A DNA stretch of 64,000 nt from Clostridium uliginosum. GTDB lineage: Bacteria; Bacillota; Clostridia; Clostridiales; Clostridiaceae. The translations under genes and the position numbers were made by a program. Location of the stretch: the NCBI RefSeq assembly GCF_900112485.1, contig NZ_FOMG01000005.1, forward strand, positions 62,001 to 126,000, given 5' to 3'. Positions 17,284-26,815 of this stretch are shown here, piece by piece; within the stretch, counting starts at the first letter, position 1, and every line of letters starts with the position of its first letter. Under the pieces are notes generated by a model. It had not been told where the DNA came from. It searched no databases and saw nothing but the letters and a program-made list of their open reading frames with translations.

Positions 17284-20200
17284 CTAAGTAAGACTAATTT
17301 CATTATGAAATTGTTCTTGTTCTACTTTCTCCTGAGATTCGCTATAAGGTACTGTTTCTTCTTCTAACTTCTTAAATGCTACTGAAAGCATTAATTTAAT
17401 TCTATTTAATTGATTTACATTTGATGCTCCCGGATCATAATCTATAGCAACTATATTTGACTGTGGATATTTTTCCTTTAATGCTTTTATCATTCCTTTT
17501 CCTGTAACATGATTAGGCAAGCACGCAAAAGGTTGCATACATATTATATTTTCAGCACCGCTTTGAATCAATTCAATCATCTCTGCAGTTAAAAACCATC
17601 CTTCTCCTGTTTGATTTCCTAATGAGATTATTGGTGATGCTAATTTTCCTAATTCTACTATATGTTTAGGTGGAGTAAATCTTTCACTCTTCTCTAAGCA
17701 CTTTTTCATAGTTTTTCTGTATGTTTCCATATATCTAATAGCTATAGTATCTATATTTTTATCCTTCTTACTTCCCGCAAGATACTTATATTTAAAGTTG
17801 GAATCTAATGCTGAATAAAAGAAAAAGTCTAAAAGGTCTGGAACTACAGCCTCCGCTCCTTCTCTTTCTAAAATACCTACTATATTATTATTAGCTGTTG
17901 GATGGAACTTAACTAAAATTTCTCCTACAACTCCAACTCTTGGTTTTTTAATATCTAATAAAGGTAAATTATCAAATTCTTCTATTATAATTTTTATATT
18001 TTTTTTGAATTCTTTTATGCTTCCTACTCTTACATTTTCTTTTGCTTTTTTATTAAATTTTTCATATAAAGCATTTGCAGAACCCTCTACCTCTTCATAA
18101 GGTCTTGTTCTATATAAAGTTCTCATTAATAGATCTCCATATACTAAAGCCATAAGAGCTCTCTTTACAAGTTTTAATGTAATTTTAAATCCTGGTTGTT
18201 TTTCAAGTCCTACTGCATTTAAAGAAATCACAGGTATATTTTCAAATCCAGCATGTTTTAATGCCATCTTTAAAAATCCAATATAATTAGTAGCTCGGCA
18301 TCCTCCACCTGTTTGACTTATTATTACAGAAGTATTATTCAAATCATATTTATTAGACTTTAATGCATTAATAATCTGTCCAATTACTATTATTGATGGA
18401 TAACATGCATCATTATTAACATACTTTAGCCCCTCATCAATAGCTTTTGTATCTATTGATGGTAATACTTCTAAATTATATCCACTAGCTCTTGTAGCTT
18501 CTTGTATAAGCCCAAAATGTATTGGTGACATTTGTGGTGCTAAAATTGTATGTGTCTTTCGCATATCTTTTGTAAACACAGGATTTTTATATTCAATTTT
18601 CTCTTTAATAGGCTTATAATTCTTCCTAGTTCTTTCCTCAATTGCTGCCTTTAAAGATCTAATTCTTATTTTAGCAGCTCCTAAATTATTACCTTCATCT
18701 ATTTTAAGTAATGTATATATCTTTCCTGTTGAGCTAATAATTTCTGAAACTTGATCTGTAGTAACTGCATCTAATCCGCATCCAAAAGAATTCAACTGAA
18801 TTATTTCAAGATTACTATTTTCTGATACAATTTGTGCTGCTCTATATAATCTTGAATGATATGTCCATTGATCTACAACTCTTAATTTATCTTTTAACTG
18901 TGCTAAGTGAGATACACTATCTTCTGTTAATACCGCCATTCCAAATGAAGCTATAACATCTGGAATTCCATGATTTATTTCTGGATCTATATGATATGGT
19001 CTTCCACACAAAACAATACCACATTTATTATTTTCTTTTAAATATCTTAAAACTTCTTCACCTTTTTTTTGAATATCAGCCTTATAAGCTTGTCTTTCTT
19101 TAGTAGCTACTGCTACTGCATTTTCTGCTTCCTTTAATGTAACATTGTAACTCTTAAATTCTGCTACTATTCTTTTTGCTAACACCTTATCATTATCTAA
19201 AGATAAAAATGGTGCTATATATTTAATTCCTTTATCTTTTAATTCATCTACATTATTTTTAATCACCTCTGGATATGAGGTTACCATTGGACAATTATAG
19301 TTATTATCTGCATCTGCAAATTCATTCTTTTCATATGGTATACAAGGATAAAATATAGTTTTTACTCCTTGATTTATAAGTGACATTATATGACCATGAA
19401 CTAATTTTGCTGGATAACAAGCTGATTCAGATGGAATAGTATCTATTCCCATTTCATATATTTTTTTACTTGATGGTGCTGATAATTTTACACTAAATCC
19501 TAACGTTGTTAAAAGCATAAACCAAAATGGATAATTTTCATAAATGTTAAGTACTCTTGGAATTCCAATCGCACCACGCTTAGCTTCACTTTCCTTAAGT
19601 GGAACATACTTAAAAGTTCTTTTATATTTATATTTATATAAATTAGGTGCATCATTTTTTGATTTATCTACTCCAAGTGCCCTATCACACCTATTTCCTG
19701 AAATAAATTCTTCATCAGTTGAAAATTTATTAACAGTTAAAAGACAATTGTTACCACATTTACCACATCTCTTAAAAGAAGTTGTCATATCAAATTTATC
19801 AACATTCTCCTTTGAAAGTATATTTGATTTTTCGCCTTCAACATATCTTTCTTTTGAGATTATGGCACATCCAAAAGCACCCATAATTCCAGAAATATCA
19901 GGTCTTATAGCTTCTCTTTCAGAAATTAATTCAAAACTTCTAAGTACTGCTTCATTATAAAAAGTTCCACCTTGTACTATAACTTTACTTCCCATATCCT
20001 TTTCATCTCTTAATTTAATTACCTTAAATAAAGCATTTTTTATTACTGAATATGAAAGTCCAGCAGATATATCTGAAACTTCTGCGCCTTCTTTTTGAGA
20101 TTGCTTAACTCTTGAATTCATAAACACAGTACATCTAGATCCTAAATCAACAGGTGCTTTTGAAATTAATGCTTCTTTTGCAAAATCTTCTATTTTCATG

Positions 20201-21579
20201 TTTAAAGATTTAGCAAATGTTTCTATAAATGAACCACACCCTGAAGAACAAGCTTCATTTAACAAAATACTATCTACCGTTCCATTTTTTATCTTTAAGC
20301 ATTTCATATCTTGTCCACCTATGTCTAATATGAAATCAACTCCTGGCAAGAAATATTCAGCTGCTTTATAATGAGCAATTGTTTCTATCTCTCCAATATC
20401 TATATGCAGAGCTGACTTAATTAAAGCTTCTCCATATCCAGTTACAGTAGCATTTACAATTTCAACTTCTTTAGGAAGTTTTGAATATAAGTCTTTTAAC
20501 ATTTCAACTACTTTTTTTAATGGATTTCCTTCATTGCTTTGATATAAGGAATATATAAGTTCTCCATCTTCATTTATTAATGCTGCTTTAGTTGTTGTAG
20601 ATCCAGCATCTATTCCTAAGAATGCATTTCCTTTATATGATTTAAGATCTCCTCTTTTTACCTTATCTTTATCATGTCTTTCTTTAAATTCTTGATACTC
20701 TTCTTTATTTTTAAATAATGGTTCTAATCTCTCTACATTATCATCTTTTATTTCTGATAGATTTTTTACCTTATCTACTATATGTTTAAGAGAAATCATT
20801 TCATTGTTTTTAGATAAAAGTGCTGCTCCTTGAGCAACAAAAAGCTGTGAATTTTCCGGAAAAATAACTTCATCTTCTGTTAAATTCAATGTTTCTATAA
20901 ATCTCTTTCTAAGTTCTGATAAGAAAGATAGTGGTCCTCCTAAAAATGCTACATTTCCTTTAATTGGCTTACCACATGCGAGTCCTCCTATGGTTTGATT
21001 AACAACTGCTTGAAAAATTGATGCCGCAATATCTTCTTTATTTGCCCCTTCATTTATAAGTGGTTGTACATCTGTTTTTGCAAAAACACCACATCTTGAA
21101 GCAATTGGATATAACACTTTAAAATCTTTAGCATATTCATTTAATCCTGTGGCATCTGTATTAAGTAGCACTGCCATTTGATCAATAAATGCACCTGTTC
21201 CTCCAGCACAACTTCCATTCATTCTTTGCTCTAGTCCACCTCTAAAATATGTTATTTTAGCATCTTCCCCACCTAATTCTATTACAACATCAGTTTTAGG
21301 AATAAGTGTTTCGACGGTCTTTGAACAAGCAATTACTTCTTGTACAAATTCTATATTAATCCATTTAGAAACAGAAAGGCCTCCTGATCCAGTTACACTT
21401 AATGTGCACTTTATATCTCCCATTTCATTATAACTTTCTTCTATTAATCCTATAATAGTACTTTTAATATCTGAAAAATGCCTAGTATATCTACTATATA
21501 CTACTGTATCTTTATCATTAAGAATCACTAACTTTACTGTTGTTGATCCTATGTCCAAACCAATTTTATAGTTATTCAT
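17284..21579 (-). CDS. 2-hydroxyacyl-CoA dehydratase activase, two ATPase domains fused to DUF2229 and HgdB-like parts
   Basis: This 1431-residue protein belongs to the large BcrAD/BadFG fusion family. The first ASKHA ATPase unit (1-290) has [23 protein letters not shown] (Cys124) and [11 protein letters not shown]. The second (about 320-590) has [22 protein letters not shown] and [10 protein letters not shown]. Both thus keep the two Cys that in HgdC-type activators bind a [4Fe-4S] cluster. A DUF2229-like part (about 680-900) and a C-terminal part resembling dehydratase subunits ([36 protein letters not shown]) follow. Activators pass a high-energy electron to a dehydratase using ATP. No dehydratase subunit genes adjoin it. 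The true substrate of this fusion class is unknown to me. Confidence 0.93.
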   Translation of the reverse strand: MNNYKIGLDIGSTTVKLVILNDKDTVVYSRYTRHFSDIKSTIIGLIEESYNEMGDIKCTLSVTGSGGLSVSKWINIEFVQEVIACSKTVETLIPKTDVVIELGGEDAKITYFRGGLEQRMNGSCAGGTGAFIDQMAVLLNTDATGLNEYAKDFKVLYPIASRCGVFAKTDVQPLINEGANKEDIAASIFQAVVNQTIGGLACGKPIKGNVAFLGGPLSFLSELRKRFIETLNLTEDEVIFPENSQLFVAQGAALLSKNNEMISLKHIVDKVKNLSEIKDDNVERLEPLFKNKEEYQEFKERHDKDKVKRGDLKSYKGNAFLGIDAGSTTTKAALINEDGELIYSLYQSNEGNPLKKVVEMLKDLYSKLPKEVEIVNATVTGYGEALIKSALHIDIGEIETIAHYKAAEYFLPGVDFILDIGGQDMKCLKIKNGTVDSILLNEACSSGCGSFIETFAKSLNMKIEDFAKEALISKAPVDLGSRCTVFMNSRVKQSQKEGAEVSDISAGLSYSVIKNALFKVIKLRDEKDMGSKVIVQGGTFYNEAVLRSFELISEREAIRPDISGIMGAFGCAIISKERYVEGEKSNILSKENVDKFDMTTSFKRCGKCGNNCLLTVNKFSTDEEFISGNRCDRALGVDKSKNDAPNLYKYKYKRTFKYVPLKESEAKRGAIGIPRVLNIYENYPFWFMLLTTLGFSVKLSAPSSKKIYEMGIDTIPSESACYPAKLVHGHIMSLINQGVKTIFYPCIPYEKNEFADADNNYNCPMVTSYPEVIKNNVDELKDKGIKYIAPFLSLDNDKVLAKRIVAEFKSYNVTLKEAENAVAVATKERQAYKADIQKKGEEVLRYLKENNKCGIVLCGRPYHIDPEINHGIPDVIASFGMAVLTEDSVSHLAQLKDKLRVVDQWTYHSRLYRAAQIVSENSNLEIIQLNSFGCGLDAVTTDQVSEIISSTGKIYTLLKIDEGNNLGAAKIRIRSLKAAIEERTRKNYKPIKEKIEYKNPVFTKDMRKTHTILAPQMSPIHFGLIQEATRASGYNLEVLPSIDTKAIDEGLKYVNNDACYPSIIVIGQIINALKSNKYDLNNTSVIISQTGGGCRATNYIGFLKMALKHAGFENIPVISLNAVGLEKQPGFKITLKLVKRALMALVYGDLLMRTLYRTRPYEEVEGSANALYEKFNKKAKENVRVGSIKEFKKNIKIIIEEFDNLPLLDIKKPRVGVVGEILVKFHPTANNNIVGILEREGAEAVVPDLLDFFFYSALDSNFKYKYLAGSKKDKNIDTIAIRYMETYRKTMKKCLEKSERFTPPKHIVELGKLASPIISLGNQTGEGWFLTAEMIELIQSGAENIICMQPFACLPNHVTGKGMIKALKEKYPQSNIVAIDYDPGASNVNQLNRIKLMLSVAFKKLEEETVPYSESQEKVEQEQFHNEISLT

Positions 21580-21782
21580 TTAAAAATTCACCTACTCTAA
21601 TTAAATACAAATTTGATATAAATATTGTTATGTGTACATAAAAATTATCATGTATTTTTATGATGTTTATGTATAGTCGTTGTTATACGTGTCTATAATT
21701 AAAAAGTAATTTAAATGTATTTAAGACTTTTTATTATTTTTTGATAATTTCTTAAGTAATATATAATTTTGTGGAGGTTAAA

Positions 21783-22142
21783 ATGAATTACTTTAATGAA
21801 GGAAATAAATTATACAATACTCAAGATTACCTTAGTGCTATTGACTGCTATAAAAAATCTGCAGTACAAAAGCAAAATGAAGCTTGTTCATATTATAATG
21901 CTGGTGTTTGTTTTATTAAACTAAAAGATTTTAATAAAGCAATACTTATGCTTAAAAATGCTATTGCAATTCAACATGAAAGCAAATATTTTTTCAACTT
22001 AGGTTATTGCTATAGCATGAAAGAAGATTTAAATAAAGCTTTGCAACTTTTTAATATAGCTTGGTCTCTTAATAATACTGATAAAGATTCTGAAAAAGCA
22101 ATTAACTTAATAATATCAAAAATTAGCAAAAATTCAATTTAA
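21783..22142 (+). CDS. tetratricopeptide-repeat protein
   Basis: The ATG at 21783 follows GGAGGTTAAA exactly, so the GTG four codons earlier is rejected. The 119-residue product holds about three TPR units: NEGNKLYNTQDYLSAIDCYK, then CSYYNAGVCFIKLKDFNKAI, then KYFFNLGYCYSMKEDLNKAL. Each has the expected small and aromatic residues. It has no signal or TM helix, so it is likely a cytosolic scaffold. It runs divergently from the activase gene, sharing a 200-base promoter region. Partners are unknown. Confidence 0.88.
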   Translation: MNYFNEGNKLYNTQDYLSAIDCYKKSAVQKQNEACSYYNAGVCFIKLKDFNKAILMLKNAIAIQHESKYFFNLGYCYSMKEDLNKALQLFNIAWSLNNTDKDSEKAINLIISKISKNSI

Positions 22143-22163
22143 GGATTTGAAAAAATAATGCCT

Positions 22164-22325
22164 TAGGCACATGAAATAAATAACTAGTCAGTCTTCTTGT
22201 CTTTTTTGTACTATACTACGTCAGCAAACGTAGCTAATAACAGCAGTATTAACTGCCTTCATTTCTTTGTCTAGTTCAAAAAAGCCTAAGAATCTTTGAC
22301 TAGTTATTTATTTTACAATGCCTAA
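22164..22325. repeat. family A repeat, long form (162 bp)
   Basis: It begins TAGGCACATGAAATAAATAA and ends TTATTTATTTTACAATGCC followed by TAA, with AACTAGTCA / TGACTAGTT inner arms. The interior (TTTTTTGTACTATACTACGT, CTTTGTCTAGTTCAAAAAA) is nearly identical to that of 60304-60454. No frame in it codes for anything. Confidence 0.85.
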
Positions 22326-22340
22326 TTATAAAAATTTACA

Positions 22341-22367
22341 AGAGGTATCTTAACATACCTCTTTTTT
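22341..22367 (+). terminator. terminator of the TPR gene
   Basis: AGAGGTAT pairs with ATACCTCT around CTTAAC, then TTTTTT follows on the plus strand. Confidence 0.75.
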
Positions 22368-22413
22368 ATCTTTCACTAAGATATAATGACACTACTATTT
22401 TATTGTATTTATT

Positions 22414-23478
22414 CTACCATTCTCCAGCAGTGTTATTTTTATTATGTATATCATCAAAATCATCTGAATCAAAATAGTTACCTGCATTATAAAATGTTGG
22501 ATCAACCTTAACCCACTTGTTTTCACTTTTCAAATAAACTTCATTCCAAGCATGACTTATATATTCTTTACCATTATAAGCTTCTCCAGTTATCAACCTT
22601 ACATTAAGACCTACCGCTCTTGACATTGCTACATAAAGACATGCGTAATCAAAACATATTCCATTTTTTTCTTCATAAGCAGATATAGCTCCACTATTAC
22701 TTACATTTTCAGAATTTAATACTTTAGCTGCTTTGTTATAATCATAAGTTATATTAGCGCCAATCCAAGAATATAATTTTTTTGCTTTTTCTCTATCAGT
22801 ATTAGCTCCAGCAACTATCTTTTTAGCTTTTTGGTCAATATTGTCATTAGATTTTACTCCTTGTTCTAATGTCACTCCATTATAATATATAATTTTATTT
22901 GATGCTATATCTTTAATTAACCCATTATTTATAATTTCTAGTTTATTATTATCTATGATACTTTCCATCTTATTGAATGCACTAATATTATTAAACGCAT
23001 CAATTTTAAATGGATTATTAGGAATTGAATTAAACATTATAATAGGAACAAACATTATTAAAATAAAAATACTTGCTCTAATAGTACCAAATACAATTGC
23101 AAAAATAATTAAAAGAGGTTTGCTTTCATTTATAAGTTTTTTACCTCCACTAAAGACTGTAGATTGTATTAATAAAAATACATTTCTTATAATTAATCTA
23201 ATAAGCAAAAATACAATTACAAGTGCACCTATCTTAATTATTCCATTAGTCAAATGTGCTTTACTTAAAATATTATTAATAAAATATGATAGCATACCGT
23301 TTATTTTATCATATTTGAATAAAATTATCATAAAAGTTATTATACTAGATATAGTATCTATTATAGGAATAATTACATAATCAATATTAGAATTCTTTAA
23401 AACTTTTTTTATACTAAGTAGTATTGATATACCTATTATACCAAAAAATATGCTTTTGTATAAAAGAATCTTATCCAT
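22414..23478 (-). CDS. membrane-anchored transglutaminase-like protein
   Basis: The N-terminal half of this 354-residue protein is hydrophobic, with four helices (about 5-24, 34-52, 78-100, 122-148) arranged as in CvpA-like proteins. The C-terminal half is a transglutaminase/protease-fold core. NGICFDYACLYVAMSRAVG gives the Cys, SHAWNEVYL the His and VDPTFYNAG the Asp, so the catalytic triad is intact. The core probably lies outside the membrane. GGAG precedes the ATG and recX ends 13 bases upstream, implying a recX operon. The substrate is unknown; cell-wall peptide or protease roles are both seen in this fold. Confidence 0.88.
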   Translation of the reverse strand: MDKILLYKSIFFGIIGISILLSIKKVLKNSNIDYVIIPIIDTISSIITFMIILFKYDKINGMLSYFINNILSKAHLTNGIIKIGALVIVFLLIRLIIRNVFLLIQSTVFSGGKKLINESKPLLIIFAIVFGTIRASIFILIMFVPIIMFNSIPNNPFKIDAFNNISAFNKMESIIDNNKLEIINNGLIKDIASNKIIYYNGVTLEQGVKSNDNIDQKAKKIVAGANTDREKAKKLYSWIGANITYDYNKAAKVLNSENVSNSGAISAYEEKNGICFDYACLYVAMSRAVGLNVRLITGEAYNGKEYISHAWNEVYLKSENKWVKVDPTFYNAGNYFDSDDFDDIHNKNNTAGEW

Positions 23479-23491
23479 TTATTTTTCTCCT

Positions 23492-24130
23492 TTAATCAAA
23501 ACACGAAACTTCCATAGCTTTTTTAACCACTTCTTTAACTACATCATATCCATATCCTTTTGAGATTAAAAATCTATATAACTTACTAGATATTTTATAG
23601 TTATCGCTTTCTGACTTTTTAATAATTAATAATTTCTTTTGGGCTAAATTCATAGCAGTGCTTATTTCGTGCTCTTTATCTATGTTATTCAGTTCCTCTT
23701 CTATAAGTTCTTTACATACTCCCTTTTGCATTAAAGAATACTTAATCTTATTACTTCCTTGAGATTTTAGCTTATCCTTAACAAAAAGTTTTGTATAATT
23801 TACATCATCCAATAAATTATATTGTTTTAAAAATTCCATTGCTTTCAATATTGCATCATTGTCATAACCTTTTAAAACTAATTTGTCCTTAACTTGCTTT
23901 TCAGTTTTATAGCTCTTTTCTATCATCCTTATTGCGGAATCTTTGCATCTAACTAGTTCATCCTTAGATGCTAAGTCTCTAAGGGTTTCACCTTCAACAT
24001 CGTCATTTATTTTAAGCCCTTCTTTATAAACCAATTCTGCCGATATTGAAAATGCGTATTCTTCATCTAAAAACACATTAACTCTTTCTTTATTTCTCTT
24101 TTGGATTTCTAGTTTTGTTATTTTTGCCAT
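23492..24130 (-). CDS. recX: regulatory protein RecX
   Basis: This 212-residue all-helical protein limits RecA filament growth during recombination and SOS response. Typical tandem three-helix units are seen: ALKAMEFLKQYNLLDD-type segments, DDVNYTKLFVKDKLKSQGSN and KLYRFLISKGYGYDVVKEVV. The N-terminal KRNKERVNVFLDEEYAFSIS beta segment is characteristic of Gram-positive RecX. The start at 24130 follows AAGGTG. recA is not in the window. It is first in a probable two-gene unit with the transglutaminase-like gene. Confidence 0.93.
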   Translation of the reverse strand: MAKITKLEIQKRNKERVNVFLDEEYAFSISAELVYKEGLKINDDVEGETLRDLASKDELVRCKDSAIRMIEKSYKTEKQVKDKLVLKGYDNDAILKAMEFLKQYNLLDDVNYTKLFVKDKLKSQGSNKIKYSLMQKGVCKELIEEELNNIDKEHEISTAMNLAQKKLLIIKKSESDNYKISSKLYRFLISKGYGYDVVKEVVKKAMEVSCFD

Positions 24131-24171
24131 TTAAATTTATCACCTTTTTCTTTATCACATAATTAACATAA

Positions 24172-24408
24172 TAAGTAAGTTTGAGTACCCAAATACAAGA
24201 TGCCCACTGGGAAAGTTCTGCCCACCAAATATAAAATTTGGAGCATCACTTTTGGACTCTATTTTTACATGAAACCCGACTCACATTCGCTTTAGCTGGG
24301 TAAGTTCGAGTACCCAAATACAAGATTTGGACTCTATTTTTTAATGAAACCCGACTCACATTCGTTCGCTGGGTAAGTTCGAGTACCCAAATACAAGATT
24401 TGGACTCT
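24172..24408. repeat. imperfect tandem repeat (module C array)
   Basis: Three copies of AAGTTCGAGTACCCAAATAC + AAGATTTGGACTCT start near 24176, 24302 and 24375. The last two are spaced 73 bases apart and separated by ATGAAACCCGACTCACATTC G...CTGGGT. The first copy is interrupted by TGCCCACTGGGAAAGTTCTG. The array is bounded by ATAAGTAAG and CTTACTTAT, and reaches the stop codon of the M16 peptidase gene. No coding frame. Confidence 0.85.
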
Positions 24409-24411
24409 TAC

Positions 24412-25653
24412 TTATGATGATGTTAGTACGTGAATAGTTGGATTTTTTAGTACTTTTTTTGATACTTCATTAATTTTAACTTTATCTACATTATTTAATC
24501 TATCCATATCTTTTACGAACTCAAATATATCTTCGTCTTCAAGTGCTTGATGAAGTACATAATTACACAATTCTGATGAATCTTCTAAAGTTGATATTAC
24601 TGCGGTTTTATGAACTTTTTTCATGATTTCTAAGTCTCTATCTCCAATTTCAATTTTTCCTTGAATTACATTATTTAATGTTTCATCTATGGCACATTTT
24701 GCTTCTTCTACATTATCTTCACCAACAGATGTGTATATATAAAGAGTTTTTATATTATTTGTTATTTCTAAATGAGTATAAATATCATAAGCTAATCCTC
24801 TATTTTCTCTAACTTCCCTAAAAAGCAACGAATTAGCACTTTCCCCTAATCTATGATTTAATATTCTAAGCGGAAGTTCATCATCCTTTTCAAGTTCATT
24901 AAAAGTATATAAATATACTATTGTACTTTGCTCTATATCTTTTTTATATGTTGTTTTTGTTATTTCTTTATTTTTTTCTTTAATACAATTTAAAGGTTTA
25001 GGTTTATCTCCACTCCATGATTTAAATTCATTATTTATTAAATTTATTGCTTCATCATGACTTAGGGCTGAAACCATGGTAATCAATGCATTTTTAGGCG
25101 TATAGTACTCATTATAATAATCTATGATTTCCTTTTGAGTAAACCTCTTAATATTTTCTTCAAGTCCTATAACATCATATTTAAGAGCACTTTTGGTAAA
25201 TGCAATATTATTAACATTTTTAAAACTATAATCTTCTAAGTCATCCTTGCCTGTTCTTATCTCAGCTAAAATTACTCCACGCTCTTTTTCAATTTCAGCT
25301 TCTTCAAATTTGGAATTTATAATCATGTCACCTAATATAGAAACACCATTTCTTAATTCTTCCATTAAGCAGCTTATTGTATACACTGTTGCATCATAAT
25401 CTGTATATGCATTATATTCCCCCCCTAGTGCTTCTAATTCATCATTCAGTTCTTCATCGCTTCTGCTATGAGTTCCCTTAAATAAAGAATGCTCAACAAA
25501 ATGACTTATACCCTTTTGATTTAGAGATTCATATAAAGCTCCAACTTTAAGACCTATATTTATAGATGCTATTTGTGTATCCTTATTTATTGTTATAACT
25601 TCTAACCCATTGTCTAATTTATGTCTTTTTACATTAAAATTAAATTTTATCAT
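24412..25653 (-). CDS. M16 family zinc metallopeptidase
   Basis: This 413-residue protein has the inverted zinc motif H51-F-V-E54-H55 (GISHFVEHSLFKGT) and the downstream Glu in EKERGVILAEI. It therefore resembles the processing peptidase/YmxG group (usual length 410-420). The second-half LFREVRENRGLAYDIYTH motif, with Arg and Tyr for substrate binding, is also present. It is soluble and has no signal peptide. AGGAGAATAATTA precedes the ATG. It degrades peptides or processes a protein; the target is unknown. The module C repeat array begins at its stop. Confidence 0.92.
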   Translation of the reverse strand: MIKFNFNVKRHKLDNGLEVITINKDTQIASINIGLKVGALYESLNQKGISHFVEHSLFKGTHSRSDEELNDELEALGGEYNAYTDYDATVYTISCLMEELRNGVSILGDMIINSKFEEAEIEKERGVILAEIRTGKDDLEDYSFKNVNNIAFTKSALKYDVIGLEENIKRFTQKEIIDYYNEYYTPKNALITMVSALSHDEAINLINNEFKSWSGDKPKPLNCIKEKNKEITKTTYKKDIEQSTIVYLYTFNELEKDDELPLRILNHRLGESANSLLFREVRENRGLAYDIYTHLEITNNIKTLYIYTSVGEDNVEEAKCAIDETLNNVIQGKIEIGDRDLEIMKKVHKTAVISTLEDSSELCNYVLHQALEDEDIFEFVKDMDRLNNVDKVKINEVSKKVLKNPTIHVLTSS

Positions 25654-25699
25654 TAATTATTCTCCTAATATTCTTCTTAAAATCTTATAAGTACTTTGT

Positions 25700-25761
25700 A
25701 AAGAAAGTAACAAAACTAATATACAAACATACTGGTCTATTATTTTTTTGAATGTGCCTTA
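25700..25761. repeat. family A repeat fragment
   Basis: AAAGAAAGTAACAAAACTAA lies left and CTGGTCTATTATTTTTTTGA with ATGTGCCTTA right, but the inner arms no longer pair. From 25762 to 26014 I see only AT-rich DNA, which must hold the promoter of the two-component operon. Confidence 0.55.
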
Positions 25762-26014
25762 GTTTATTATTTATTTATAATGCCTAATATTATTATAATA
25801 CTTTAAGTACCTAAAATAAGATTATAACATATAATTTTAACTTCATTAATATGTATAGTTTATTATATGTGGATATATTCTTAAAGTAATGCTAAAATAT
25901 AGTGAAAAGTAATAGATATTCTTTAAAAAATTTTAAAAATATAAATTAGATATACAACAATTCTCATTTACTATTTTTTTATCCGATTGCTACCATTGCT
26001 AACATCCCATATTT

Positions 26015-26132
26015 TATCAAAGTGGAGGATAAGCATTGCTATGAACCTAGATAAGTTCTTTTAAGGCTCAAATGGAGATAGTATTTCTAATAAACAAACT
26101 CCCTCTGAACCTAAGAATCACTTGATAAGGAG
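26015..26132 (+). promoter_or_regulatory. possible structured leader of the two-component operon
   Basis: TATCAAAGTG (26015-26024) can pair with CACTTGATA (26119-26127), closing a domain of about 110 bases. Inside, TTCTTTTAAGGCTC (26056-26069) pairs with GAACCTAAGAA (26107-26117) and GGAG (26073-26076) with CTCC (26099-26102). The closing helix ends at the AAGGAG ribosome site of the response regulator. A seven-codon frame MNLDKFF with an upstream GGAGG lies inside (26041-26064). It matches no riboswitch class I know, and the base pairing is by eye only. Confidence 0.4.
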
Positions 26133-26143
26133 ATGAAAATTAA

Positions 26144-26815
26144 ATGAAAAAATCTATTTTGATTGTAGAAGATGAGGTTAGAATTAGATTCTTACTTAGA
26201 GATTATTTATTGAAAGATAATTTTAATATATTTGAAGCATCAAATGGTGAGGAAGGATTACTAACTTTCAGCAAAGAAAAGATTGATTTAATAATTTTAG
26301 ATATAATGATGCCAAAAATGGATGGATTAACTATGCTTGAAAAGCTTAGAGAAGTCTCAAGCGTTCCTGTTATTTTACTCACTGCTAAAGGAGAAGAAGA
26401 CGATAAGCTTCAAGGATATGATTATGGTGCAGATGATTATATAACTAAACCATTTAGTCCAAAAGTTCTTATAGCCAAGGTTAAAGTTCTACTCAAAAGG
26501 ACTAGAGAAGATATAGATTCTAGTATTCAAAACTTTAATGGTCTTAGTATTAATAAGCTCTCTCATGAAGTTAGAGTTAATGGAGTAGATATACTTTTAT
26601 CACCAAAGGAGTATGAACTTTTAATTTATTTAGTAACTAATATGGGGATTTCTTTAAGTCGTGATAACATCTTAGATAATGTATGGGGAATTGATTATTA
26701 TGGTGATATTCGTACCGTAGATACAAATATTAAAAGACTTCGAGAAAAGCTATTAGATAAATCAAATTGTATAGTAACTGTTCGTGGTAGTGGATATAAA
26801 TTTGAGGTGAAATAA
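26144..26815 (+). CDS. OmpR/PhoB-family response regulator
   Basis: The receiver domain (1-120) has the acidic pair E9-D10, phospho-acceptor Asp53 (LIILDIMMPKMDG) and switch residues in ILLTAKGEEDDK and the D-x-x-x-KPF pattern (DYITKPF). A winged-helix DNA-binding domain follows (about 130-222, KEYELLIYLV through TVRGSGYKFE). The length of 223 is standard. AAGGAGATG precedes the ATG. Its stop overlaps the kinase start by one base (TAATG), so the two are translationally coupled. Confidence 0.96.
   Translation: MKKSILIVEDEVRIRFLLRDYLLKDNFNIFEASNGEEGLLTFSKEKIDLIILDIMMPKMDGLTMLEKLREVSSVPVILLTAKGEEDDKLQGYDYGADDYITKPFSPKVLIAKVKVLLKRTREDIDSSIQNFNGLSINKLSHEVRVNGVDILLSPKEYELLIYLVTNMGISLSRDNILDNVWGIDYYGDIRTVDTNIKRLREKLLDKSNCIVTVRGSGYKFEVK

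Noticed and set aside
24172-24408. CRISPR array
   Set aside because: The repeats are too long, uneven in spacing, only three copies, and the intervening sequence is itself repeated rather than unique. No cas genes are near.
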